Positions 12,937 to 24,862 of a stretch of 64,000 bases of DNA are shown piece after piece; within the stretch, counting starts at the first letter, position 1, and every line of letters starts with the position of its first letter. The notes under the pieces were generated by a model. The model was given only the letters and a program-made list of their open reading frames with translations. It searched no databases and was not told where the DNA came from. Origin of the DNA: Todiramphus chloris collaris (taxonomy: Eukaryota; Chordata; Aves; Coraciiformes; Alcedinidae); assembly GCA_025345505.1 (NCBI GenBank), contig JANVCC010010406.1, positions 18,985,506 through 19,049,505 on the forward strand, given 5' to 3'. Both the position numbers and the translations under genes were made by a program.

Positions 12937-15899
12937 CTTCCCACCCAATCAGCACATGTTCATGGAATGAAGAGACATTTCATGTATGTATATGCCCAAG
13001 CACGGGGAACTGAAGTTAACATGCATTCTCAGGTACAGAATTTCCCAGATACCAAGTGGTTTATCCTGCAATTTGAATATGTGACTTGTCTGTGCTTTGT
13101 GTGATACTTCCATACTACACAGGCTATATGTGTATTTGTTTTATATAACTTTCAAGGATGGGTTGCAGGTCTTAGCTGAAGTATGAAGACCAAAAAATTC
13201 AGGAAATATCTATTAGCAGCCCAAATATACTTTGTTTCCAAGAAACTTCAAAGTATGGCCTGTAGTTCCTTCTCTGGTGTTATTTATGGCATCTCCAATC
13301 AGCCTGTATACTATTGAATCAGAAGAACTCAATGGTATGAAATGTTAACACAAACGGATACTTGCATGTCATGTTTGTGATACTTAAGCCAGTATTAAAC
13401 ACTTTTTCAGAAGTGAACATGTATTGTTTTCCAAATTCTTTGCCTATTAATTTTATCTTTTATATTCATTTATTTCTGAGAGGAAGATAATTATAACACT
13501 CAAAAGCTAGGGATTTAATCAGATTTATAAACATGGAGGTTCCCCATCAAACCTTTAAAGACATGGTTGTGTCAATAAACAGTCTAAATTCCCCAGTCTA
13601 AATTCCCTTATCTTCAATATTTTACATTATTTCCTTTTTCATCTGTTTTTTCCTCCAAAGAAAAACTTATCTAGTTAGTTGAATATGGTCACCTTAAAGT
13701 AATTTATTATGAAATACATTCATCTGAATTATTTTCAGGTAGAAAAGGAACCTTAATGATTCCTTCATTAAACTCCTGCCTTCTAGGCCACTCATATTTT
13801 CACAGATGTTCTTAATCTATCAAGTCTAGCCACAAGGATAAGTGCAGCTAAATGTTATTTGTTAGGTGGAATATTCTTACTAAAAACTAAATAAAATAAC
13901 AACTCCCGAATTTTCAGTCATCACTGTAGAGTAATAATTAGTTGAAGCTTCCACTAAGTCTCTTTGTAGTCTACCTTTTATCTTTCTAAAATTGACTGGT
14001 GATGGTCACCACACTAGTGCCACGTTATCTCATGAGTTGATTACTTCATTTACCAAAAATCCCTCAAGAGCTTATACCTCCTTTTCCCTTTCTTAATTGA
14101 AGCCATAATCCAATATCTCTTTCTCCTCCAATCCTTCTTCTTCCTTTCCAAAAACAAGAACTTCAGATGAAATATGAAAAAACCATCCTAGATTGTCCAG
14201 AAGCATGGTGGTAAGAGTAACGCAGGTTCAGATCTGTGGTTCTCCTTAGGAGAACAAGATCTTTAATTCTGAAGGGGAAAAGGAGATTTGGCTACCAGGT
14301 ATTTCTGGGGATATTTATCTCCTTTTCAAGGTTTGATGAGGATGTCTTGGCCCCAAGTATGATAAAAACTGTTTTATATTCACTAATATTTTCCCTCTGT
14401 TTTGACAAACATGTCACTTCCCTTCTGTTTTGGGGTGGAAGGCAGATCAACAAGAGTAGTTCTATTAAAAAAATACATTGGTAAAGCTGGAAAAATGGAC
14501 TATGCACGTTGATGATTACAGACAACACAGGTAAAAAATCAAGAAAAGCCTGACCAGGAGCTGAAAGGAGCTGAGTTAGTGACAAGGCAAGAGACAGTCA
14601 AAGAGAGCAAGAAAAAAAGGAAGACAAGTGTACTGATAAGTGATGGTGGGAAAGCAGCTGGGAGATGGTGTCATGGCCCTTAGTAGTGATGAATGAATCT
14701 CAAAATATTAATTTTTTTTTATGCTGGGCTGAAGATCTTGCAGGGAATTGAGATTGATTCATTAGGTCCAGACTTAGATAGATTGTGTAAATCAGCTGAA
14801 GATATTTTTTTAATGGGAGTTTTCTGAATCCTGAAAACAACCTCTATTTTATAATCAAGAGAAATAGTATTAATCAAAGCTCTGTTTTCCCAAGTCAAAT
14901 TATCAGTGTTCATTTCTGGAAAAAAAGTTGAAAAGCTTCAATTCCAGACACTGCAGGAAACTTTTTTCTGAATCAAAGCACCCAACTTTTTTAAGGCTCC
15001 TGTACCACCATTAGGAGAGACTGAAACACATGCTCAGAGCCTGTCTTCCTCACCATGTGGCCAAAACAGCTTGATTCTCATCTTGCACTGATATTACATT
15101 AATGGAACTTGATTGATTTTAGGAACTCTTCTCTCTCACACTGCAAGAACTACTATTGTTTATTCTGACTCAAAACCAAGAAATCCTTACACTGAGATGC
15201 CTGACTTGAGTAGTATTTACTGCTGTGTGCCACAAAGCAATGCAGTTCCTCTCTACTGACTTAGATCTCCACTGCTTCACTACAAGCCTAGGAATGTCAG
15301 AAGACAAAATGTAAAATCAGCATAAGGTTGGAAACAAGATCTTCACTCACCAGGTTTTTTTAAGCCCTTTTTAAGTGGAATTCCTAATGTCTGCTACAAT
15401 GGCACTGGAAAAGATACAGCAATTTCATCACAATGTGCTGTCTTGATTTTCTTTAACAGTAATGTTTGACTAATTTCTTTTGGGTTTTGCTCTAACTGGC
15501 ACCTTTATTACATGACCTTTATTCTGTATGTCCTCTAAGGTACCATATACAACAGCTGCTTCCACACCATTACCTCAAATACAAGTCAGTTCACTTCTGT
15601 GCTAAGTGCTGCATTTGAAACTTCCTTCCTTCTACACAGTCCCAATTAAAAGAAAAAAAATCTGAAACTCTGTAGGTACTGTGAATCCAATTTGGGTTTC
15701 TAAGTTCTATTCTGAGGAAGATGGAGCAACCTGTTTTCGCTCAGGAAAAAAATTTAGCATTGACACAGCTAAAATATTCTCCACAAGTGAGCAGCAAGAA
15801 AGGCAGCAAAAACAAGAACACATGAAATAGAGTGCTACTATCAGAAGCGCTAGCTATTTGCAGTATGCTTATGTCAACAGGACCAGTAAACAAGTGTTA

Positions 15900-16480
15900 A
15901 TATTTCTAGTGGAAGGATCATCCGTGGGGAATTCAATGTAGTTAGCTGCACAGAGCAGAGAATCAGATCGGATAGGGAATTGTGTCAGCTCCGGAGAGTC
16001 GGCAGTATGTGGCTGTCAGGAGAGTGAAATGGAGCTGCTTCAAAGCTGAGTAGGCTGTGACCTGAATGCTGCACATCCATGCACTCAGTGTGAGAAGATC
16101 AATGACAGCAGTTGCTGGGCTCTAGTCATCCCCTCTGCTAATGAAAGCAGTCCTGAAAGGCATAATGCAGGGCCTCTAGGCAGCCTAAAGCCTAGCATTA
16201 GCAGAGTTTGTTATAAGCTCGGCTGGTGAGTGCACCAAGTACCAAAGACCCCCTCCTCTGTTGCTCTACCCCACCAACTCCTCCCGGCTGTCTGTTTAGT
16301 GTCACTCAGCTGGGATGGATCCCGTTAAAGATCTGACGCTTAGTAAGGACTCAGAGGTGTCTGGAACGCCTGCCTCTAATCATAAACACCACAGCTGGCA
16401 ATGATGTGGTCGAGAAAAAAATCACCTTGATCCAGCAGCACACATTCCCTTTGATGTTTCTGCAGTGAATTCACTGCCCA
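15900..16480. promoter_or_regulatory. CpG-retaining intronic block, possible enhancer
   Basis: In a window where CpG is rare, this 580-base block keeps roughly ten CpGs (for example in CCGTGGGG, CTCCGGAGAGTCGGCAG, CTCCCGGCTG and CCCGTTAAAGATCTGACGC). GC content is visibly higher than in its flanks, and it holds E-box-like CAGCTG sites at about 16309 and 16392 plus an ATCATAAAC homeodomain-like site. No reading frame with splice borders was recognised. This pattern is typical of conserved regulatory DNA, but an alternative exon is not excluded. No alignment was possible. Confidence 0.35.
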
Positions 16481-16956
16481 GAGAAAAAGGTACTGCTTTA
16501 AAAAAAAACCCCAAGCTTGACATTCTCAAATCATAACCATATGGCTCTCAATTCCAAGCTTAAAAAACCCCCACAGCCCAATCCCAGGAAAATACAACGT
16601 TTTGTTCTGAGAAACTCAGGGAAGAAGCATCTGACAATGATAACATGAAACACGTTTGGAAGATAATGGCACTTTGAGAAGAAAACACTTCCAAAAAATT
16701 CAGACTGCCACTACCAAAAATGGAAGAAGCCTTCTGCCAAAGATTGCAAACTGTGGTGACCTCAAGCAAGAGACTGTAGCTGATTCAAGGGAAAAATGAA
16801 AACTTTTCAAAGACAACATTGCTTGTGCTCTGCCACTGTTTATAACTGCCTTATGCCCTCTTGCCTTTCGGGGTGGCCTGGTAAACACAAGAGCTCCTCT
16901 GTACTTTCCAGTCCCCTGCCACAAAATTCTGTTAAATATTCAACTCCATGAGCAGA

Positions 16957-16975
16957 TTTTTTTTTTTTTTTTTTT
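16957..16975. repeat. Poly(T) run, 19 bases
   Basis: Uninterrupted T19. Because BNC2 is on the minus strand, this is an A run in the pre-mRNA. Confidence 0.92.
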
Positions 16976-19900
16976 AACACAGTGGCGTTACAAAGATAAT
17001 TGTGAATCCACTGTGAAAAGCATATTATTTACTGTGTTATTTTTTTTTGCATCTGCCCCTATGTTGCATGTATGGTCATCAAATACCAAATGTCCTATAT
17101 ATTTTGATACTGCTTCGATTTCTTTACAGAAAAACAACACTGGTTTTCTTGCACTGCCTTCTTTCTAGACATAAGTGCTATATATACCATTTGCTAAAAA
17201 TCTGAGAAGACTGGTACTTGTGTTCCCTGACACATCCATGCTATTGCTTCCTTATGCTATGCCAGCATACGCCAACACAGATAAAGAGCTTGATTTGAAC
17301 AATCTTACCATGCTGTATAGTCTAATTTTGTTTTCTTTATTCACATCAAGGGAGCATGACAATTAATAATGAAATTCTTTCCAAGAAAACAGCAATCCTA
17401 GACACACTAATGCACAGGTTCATTTACCAGGGAAAGAAAGAAAAATTTGGAATTAACTTTGAAAACTGTCTCTAAAAATCTATCTTCAGAATTTACCCCT
17501 ATTTGCACATTTAAATACCTATCTTTTTATGTGTAAAATGCACAGCTGGCACAGAAGCCACTGCAAATAGTCTTTCTGCGGTATTTGAGCATATTTTTTG
17601 CCTTTCTGGATGTTCTTCTAAAATGCCATTTTTCATGATTTCACATTACCCATGTGTTTATTTTTTTCCCCAGAGAAAAAGACCAGTTCACATCCCTCAG
17701 AATCAGAAACAACACTAGCAGTCAGAAACAGTACTAACAAACAATACTACTAATATCTCATCTAATGAGAAAACTAGACGACTGTACAGTTTCATTATCT
17801 TTGGTATTAAAGTGTACTATTTGTTACTGTGGATCATACTGACCAGAGGCATCCTGACACAACTAAAGCAGAGAATACTGTATACGAAACACAGAGCTCA
17901 AGAGTGAGTGTAAATTGAACTACCATGTCATAGCTGGAAAATCTGGGAGCTGTATTCCAAACCTATGTGAGGTTTCACAGGCTGTTTGTGCTGACAGCCT
18001 TCCCTGAAATTCCCTCAAATGTTGCAGATTCAGATAAGATTCAGATTTATTAAGTTTATGTACTGTTCTACAGAGGCACGCATGCATGTGTGTGTGTATG
18101 TGAAGGAGAGAGAGGCTAGCTCAGCTGGGTTGTGAAACATCAGCAATTTACGTACCCCTATATGGCAATTTTTCTCTTATACTTTATGTAAGCAAGATAC
18201 AATTAAATAACAGCCAAGATCTGCAGCCCTAGTGACAATTAAAAGGATCTGAGAAAGTGACACAATCCTGTTGGTTTCCATGTACATGAATCTCTTATTT
18301 TCAAACAATAAGAATTAAAACCAGTACTAGAAAACTGTTACTAATGTACTGTCAGACACACAGGTTAATTAATTTTACTTCGAGCAAACAAAACCCTATT
18401 TTTTTGATTTTCTTTTTTTTTTAAATAATGTTTCCTCAAGATTTTTGGAGAAGTATGGATTTTACTGCAATATCACGTACAGAGCTCATCTGTTTACCTC
18501 TGTGCATGCAAAAGTTCAGGAGGTGGGAGTCAAGATACGCATCCCATTCTTCAAGGGAAAATCAGAGCCAGTCATCCCGTCTGCTCCCCTATTGCTGTTT
18601 CTTTATGAATAATTCTAAGCTTACTGGCAAAGTCTATGACCTATGATAATTCCTTCTCCTTCCCTCTTCTTACACTACTCTGAAACATCACAGGATGAAA
18701 CCAATGAGAAATCAGACTGATCATGAATATGGTTTTACCCCAAAGAATTTTTTCTCCTCCCATATTTTAATGTGACAAAAACATTGTGGAAATGTTACTT
18801 ATCAGAAGCATACCACAATGAGAAACTTAAACGAATTCTGTAACAGATTTCCTCCAGCTTCAATTTACAGATCAGATTTAAAAGTGTTTTATTGGTTACA
18901 TGTTCTCTCATAATGATTAGAGAAGAGAAGAGAAATTAAAAGAAAAAAAAGAGCTTGTCTATTATGGTCTCAGTTCAACCGAGTGAAGAGCACTGCCAGG
19001 TAAGAGAAGAAAAAGAGTAAAAAAAGTAAAAAGTAAAAGAGGTTTCTGATTCTAGAAGGTGCCATTCATGCTCACACTAGAATGATATATAACAGAGCTG
19101 ATGACATGAAAGTTATTGTATGACTGCGCCTAAAATGCATGTGGTCTCCACCTGTTGCACTGGACTACACTGAATTTAGTTCATCTTACTAGCGACTAAG
19201 ACACATTTCTTTACTGCTGTATTATCAAATACGGCATGTTGCCTTACAAAAGGAAGCCACTATAATTGGTATTCATCAAAACTGTACATGGTGACTTGTT
19301 ACCTGACTTGATTTGCTAAATGTCTTTGATTCCATGTAGCTGGCTGGGCCAGTATGCAAAGCAGTGGACCAGTGCAAAACTCCAGGGTGAGTTGGCCATT
19401 CAATCAGGAAGCAAAAGGTTTATATCACTTACAAGGCTGCAGCTTGAGGATGCATTCAGCCCTCCATTCCTAAACCAGCTCAAAGCTACCTTTAAGCAGC
19501 TCACTTACAACAGGATAGAGGAGGTAACAGCTCACAGCAACTCTAGAGACCCGTCCAGATGAATCAGGTGAGAAACTGACAAGCTACACAGACCTTCTCA
19601 GATAAAGGCAGGGAGGCTGGCTGGCGAGTTTAGGACGGAAGGTGCAGGGAAAACAGAAGTCTTCAGGGATACAAAACATCATGTTTCCTGTACCACTCCT
19701 GCTTTTAAGAGTGCAACAAATTCTTTCAAATAAAAGTGCTCAAGTCCTTTTATTTATTTTTATTTTATATAATGTAAGTCTTAGCTTGATTTAACATTAA
19801 TTGCAGGAGTGATTATAAACCATTTATCTTGGGCACAACCATAAATTCCTGGTACTGAAGTTGAGTATGTGCAGCTCCTTCCTCACAAGAAGCTCTCTGT

Positions 19901-20217
19901 TTACTAATCACACTGCTGTTCACATGGAGAAGGAACAGTTTCAGAGCTAGAACAGAAACCACACTACTGTGGCACTCCCTCCACAACTTCTTTTTCCTTT
20001 TTCTCTCCTACTTTTGAAATGAACTGCCTCCAATTGCTTTGTTTCTTTGCTGATTTTGGCAGTGTCATTGGGAACTTTCTTTCTGAGCATAGGTAGTCTT
20101 GATACCACTTTCCAAAACTTCCCTGCCCACTTTCATTCTATGGCTTCTACAGTTCATATGGCCTGACAGAGTGGGTGCTGGAGTGGTTTACACTTTATGA
20201 TATTTTCTCAAGATTTT

Positions 20218-20352
20218 GATTTGGTTGGTAGTTTCGTTGTTTGATTGTTTGTTTGTTTTCCAAGAGGTGATTGAAAACAGAAAGAAAAAGCACTTTTTTT
20301 TTTTTTTTTTTGGTTTGTGTTGGGCTTTGGGGGTCATTTGTTGTTTGTTCCT
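20218..20352. repeat. G/T-rich tract with T18 run
   Basis: Starts TTTGGTTGGTAGTTTCG, passes through TTGTTTGTTTGTTTTC, has a T18 run at 20294-20311 and ends with GGTTTGTGTTGGGCTTTGGG and TTGTTGTTTGTTCC. It looks like the reverse-strand form of the A/C tracts. Confidence 0.7.
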
Positions 20353-20539
20353 CTTTTGACTCAAATACTCTTATTCTGAGACCATGCATGACAATAGCTC
20401 TTGGAAAATTGCTCCTGTCCTATACTATGCTCAAAATACTCCTTTGCCAGAGCCATTCACTCATTATATAAATCAAACAAGCACACAAAACTAGACAAAA
20501 AGTGACTAGTAATGCCCAGTGAATTTCTCTGCTCAACTA

Positions 20540-20900
20540 AGATGATTTGGGTGCATTGCATGCAGATGTCAGGTACTTTTATAAAGAGCTCCATTGTGCA
20601 GGGCCCCACTACTCCTCCATTGCTCCCAGCACTCCTTTAAAAGGAAGGCGGTGGGGAGACAACCATTCCAGCTGGGCTTGGAACCTCGTCCGAGTCAGGA
20701 AAACCACAGCTCATAAGCAAAGAGGAAGCATAATGTTCTACAAGGACAAAACATTAGCAAAAATGTCACTCAGCCCCAGTTCCACATGTTGGCTGCCACG
20801 GCCTCTTCCTCCTAGCATGCCCGATTGATATAAATTCCATCTGCTCAGCAGCCAAGTGACAGAGAAGAAATACCGGCATCTGGTCTCCATTGCTGTCGGG
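20540..20900. promoter_or_regulatory. CpG-retaining intronic block, possible enhancer
   Basis: About eight CpGs in 360 bases, including GGCGGTGGGG, CTCGTCCGAGTC, CCACGGCC, CCCGATTG and TACCGGCATC. There is an octamer-like TGCATTGCATGCAG segment and CAGCTGGG. A 93-codon open frame on the plus strand has no recognisable domain and begins at a non-ATG codon, so I treat it as chance. Composition stands out from both flanks. Confidence 0.33.
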
Positions 20901-23639
20901 TTTTTGTTCCATGTTAGACCTTAGCTAGAAACATATGAAGAGATGAAGGTGCTGGCAAGCGACTAAAAGGCTGCACTGGCACAAATGAGACTTTCTGATG
21001 CTTTTCACACTTCACTCTGGATTTTTACAGGGAAAAAGGTGGAGGAGACTTGATAAACTGAGTCTGTAGAGCCAACAGGCCTGGAGGTCATTTGGTGCTT
21101 CTAACTTTTTTTGAGTGTTTAAAACTGTAAAGAAAAACAATTTTTTTTTTAACATGACAGAAGGTAACGAAGTCACATAAGAATGTTGCTCTTCAGCTAG
21201 CTTTTTTTTTCTCCTTCTCTTAAACATCCACTGGTTTGGACCTGATCCACAAGCACTTTATATTCTCCTGAGAAGCAGCTGGAAAGTGCCAAACCACTAA
21301 CTTTTTTTTAACCCCACTGTATCCAGCAGAAAGCAAGTTCTTTAAACCAAAGAGAGAGCAATAAAGCAAACCAGCAACATGCATTACTGAGAAGTGATGC
21401 CTGAGTGCTTTTTGAGTGCGACAGCTGAAGAGGTAGGAGAGAATGCGAGTCAATGTGAGTGTGTATGTGTGTGTATATTCAAAGATTTCTTTGAGGAATG
21501 ACTACTCACATCAGTGGAGGTGCAAGAAAAAATAAAGGTGTAACAGAGAGGAAAGCAAAAAAGAAAATACACTGGTAATAAACTTGAGGACAGACAATTT
21601 TCTCCCTGCCAAAAACAACCGGAGCAAAAAACTTAGGAAAGCATTCCATACCTAAAGAGATCTGCTAAACACACAGTATAGCTACAGCAAGGTAAAATCT
21701 TTCTAAAATTTTAAGTGGAATCTAAATATCCCAAATGAAAATAGAATTTGTTTTTATTAGAATTAAAAATAGAGTAGCTTTTCATTAATTTACAATGCCT
21801 CCAGACCTTGTGATCTTATGATCCCCTCTATTTGGGTGACAGGACCACAAACTGACAGAGAGAAATGAAGCGAGTGAACAGCTATCAGGACGGGGAGGAG
21901 GCAAGGGGGGAGCAGAGAGAGCATGTAAGAGAAGAGCTCTCAAGAACATATAAATATATAATAGACCCCTGGAACACTTAATAATTAATTGTGAGGAAGA
22001 AGCTTTTATTTCAACAAAAAGAAGAGCTTCCAACCAGCAACCCCACGATAGAGGAACAATCCAGTATACTGATGCCCAAAGGAAGATCCACGGCAGTTCC
22101 TGCACAAGGTGAAGTTCCTCTACCATACAGGGCTAGCATCACCTCAACACACTGTCTGTATTGCATCCTCAGATACAGTCTGAAGTGGTACCTACCTCCT
22201 ATTCTGATACCCTGCATACAGTGGAATTGATCCCAGTGACTTCAGTGGGGTTTTTATCTAACCCACTACAATCTGAAATCTTTCTGGTTAGTTGGGTAAT
22301 GAGTATTATAAGATTTCAGAATTAGGGGTAAAATACTCTACTGCTGTCTCTCCTTGCTAAAGTATTACTTTGGACATGTCACTTCTGTTAACTCAGTGTT
22401 CTTCACTGGGGGTCACTACACAACACATAACCCAGATGAAAAGCCTTAAGTACACACCATATAATGTTGTGAGGAATCGTTAGTTCTCATCCATTAACAG
22501 TACCTCTATACAATCAGTGGTTTAGAATTCTACAAATGGTTTGGACTTCAGGTCTTTCTGCATAGGATGTTTGCCTATTAAAGTTGTCATTTAGTCATCA
22601 TCCAAACAAACTCAGCACAGTACTGCCTTAGGGTTTTCCTGCAGTGCACTCCTCCAGAGTCACTCCTGAAGAAAAGTTGGTTTTTCCCTATTTGTCAGAA
22701 GTACACTCAGAAAACCTTTATGTTAGAATTAATTGAAGCTCAGTGTTCAAACTGAAGACTACTATCTCTACGAATATACAGTTGCTAAATGGTGCAAATT
22801 ACTTTGTCCCAGTTCCTACTCAGGAAATACGTAAAGCAGAAAGTATATTCATCAAACAGCTACAAAACTAATATAGAAGCTGCCTATTTATCAGTTCACG
22901 TTAGAGTGCCTCTCCAAAGCACTTTGTTCATGAGACCAGCTTCTTTATTGCGGTGACCCTGAATGATTTCCTGTCCACAGACTGCACCATGCTTACAGTA
23001 AGTTTCTGCTAAGCAAGAGGATCAAGTAACAATAAACACAGCAGCCAGTGCTCCTTAGAAAAGGAAGCATTTCACTCTCAAAAATGAGGGACAACTATTC
23101 TTTTTTGAAGATTAATGGAATAAAAATTTAATCTTCTATAGAAAGGTGGCATCCAAAGTCACTTCTATCTTCCCTCCCCTTCCCATGCCCAAATAAGTAA
23201 TAAATACAGTCTCAGTTCTCTTTTTATTCTGATTTCTGGAGTACATCCATCAGTAAGGCTACTACCACAGTATAATAAACAGGACAAAGTTTTTAGTATT
23301 AAATAGATGTGTGCAAATAATTGCTTCATGTACTGGTTCTAATGAAATCCAGGGTTACACTTCCAGTGAAATCAATGTGGCCCAGTGATAACTGACTTAC
23401 AACAATTTGTATTGTATCTCAATGTCTGGACCAGACAACATTATACTTCCCAAAGGCAAGGCTCGGCACGTAGTCATCAATGGGAGGGGAAAATTGAGGT
23501 GTGTAACAGTGGAACCCGTCAGTGCAATTTCCCACAAGTCAGGAACATGAAACAGTGCAGCTGCTGGGATGAGTGAATAGCTGAAGGAGCTTGTGTGAGC
23601 TTCAATAGCAGGCCAGAGCAGCACTGTGAATGACAAGTG
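20901..23639. other. Intronic unique sequence
   Basis: Includes short T runs (21140, 21203, 21303), a GT-rich run at 21456-21474, an A+G-rich segment near 21890 with GGGGAGGAGGCAAGGGGGGAG, and two short degenerate GACTTCAGTGGGG-like motifs (near 22237 and 23365) that may be tiny relics of an old amniote repeat. No exon seen. Confidence 0.5.
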
Positions 23640-23960
23640 ATGGGCCAAATCACTGGGGAGCTACCGATGAGTTATTAATGGTGACAGGTACACTACCTGG
23701 GAGACAGGTTGAGAGGGGAAAAAGATTATTTATAAGCGAATAGTTAACAGCTGTACCCACTGCTAAGCATTACATGGATGCCACAAACTGTAGAATTCAA
23801 ATCTCAGGTTATTCAAGCATGAACAACTGCCTGTCACCAAACTGCAACGCATCGGTAGAAATTAAGGTGGGAGAGATGAGATGAGGCTGGAACGATGCCT
23901 TGCTCAAGAAGGCAATGTCATCACAGAGTGCAGTTAAGAGCTAGAGAAGGGCTGAGATAA
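23640..23960. promoter_or_regulatory. Possible conserved regulatory block
   Basis: Moderate GC with retained CpGs (TACCGATG, AAGCGAATAG, CAACGCATCGG, GAACGATGCC) and binding-site-like words: GAGTTATTAATGG (homeodomain), CAGCTGTACC (E-box), AAAGATTATTTATAAGCG. No coding frame was recognised. The call rests on composition and motif density only. Confidence 0.28.
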
Positions 23961-24387
23961 TCATGAGGTGAATTATGGTTCTTAATAATAATGATGAATT
24001 TGCAAGAACAGCTTTTAAGTTTTCCTGAGGCCCTTTGCAAGAGAACAGATGCTGAATGTGTCCTGTACTGACAAGAATAAATGGGGGGAAAAATACAATA
24101 AGCAAAGGAAGTGTTTTCGAAGAAGTTTTCTTTTGATATGAGAAATAATATATTTCTATTGTGGAGATAATTTCTTCAATCTCCACCCCCCTCCCAAGTT
24201 TGAAAACAACATCGTTCAGATTGCAATATAATGTTCTCACAATACCTACAATAATAGAGTTACCCATTTTTTTTCCCAAAGGAATGAGGCATTTTACCAC
24301 TGAGTATATTAAAAGTGGCCTGGACAAAAATCTTTCAAATGTATTTCACATGTACAATCCTGCACTAAGAGAGGCAGGAAAAACAAA

Positions 24388-24443
24388 CATAAAAAAAATT
24401 TTAAAAAACCAAACAAAACAAAGAAACAAAAAACCAAAAAACC
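24388..24443. repeat. A/C-rich tract
   Basis: The run opens with an A run and TTTTAAAAAACC, then CAAACAAAACAAAG, and ends in AAAAAACCAAAAAACC. It belongs to the same composition class as 1401-1480 and 47933-48025. Confidence 0.75.
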
Positions 24444-24834
24444 ATAACAGGATTTTGGAAATGTTTTCCTATTGTGAACATCACCCTGAAACAAACTATT
24501 TCTTAGCCCTCTCCTAAACCATTGCGAACATAAATCTTTGAAGTAGCTGCTTACAAAGAAGGGAAAAACTAAGAATTTACTGGGGCTTTTTGGTGGTCTT
24601 TGAATGTAGTAGAGCAGTTAAATACCAACAAGATCAGTCAGGTGACAACCAGCTGGTGCTACAATGACTTCCGGGCTTCTTTAAAGCATAGGCTGGGACT
24701 TCCTGCACTAGATGTCTGACCTGAAAGACACATTTTTAACCTCCAACAAACCGTGTAAAAAAGATAGTCTTAAAAATGGGGAGAAAAGGTAACAAGCTAA
24801 ATGCTTAAGCTCCAAATTCAGTTTTTCTTGGAGT

Positions 24835-24862
24835 GTATGTGTGTGTGTCTGTGTTGGAGGTG
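24835..24862. repeat. GT-rich microsatellite
   Basis: TGTATGTGTGTGTGTCTGTG, a short interrupted GT repeat. Confidence 0.75.

Larger units (their letters stand above)
6183..15899. other. Intronic AT-rich stretch without recognised genes
   Basis: About 9.7 kb of mostly unique AT-rich sequence. It contains an ATTT-rich tract (7758-7783), an A run near 8990, A/C tracts at 11285-11312 and 12901-12936, and isolated open frames without family resemblance. I see no CR1, RNA gene or convincing exon. Confidence 0.6.
16481..20539. other. Intronic stretch with T tracts and GT-rich segments
   Basis: Contains a 19-base T run (16957-16975), a T run near 17041, a short GT-rich run near 18090, and the GT-rich tract at 20218-20352. 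The segment 19320-19640 is more GC-rich than average and open on the plus strand for 81 codons, but shows no family resemblance. Confidence 0.55.

Noticed and set aside
21785..22126. 113-codon frame, minus strand
   Set aside because: Generated by an A/G-rich plus-strand segment; no domain or splice support.
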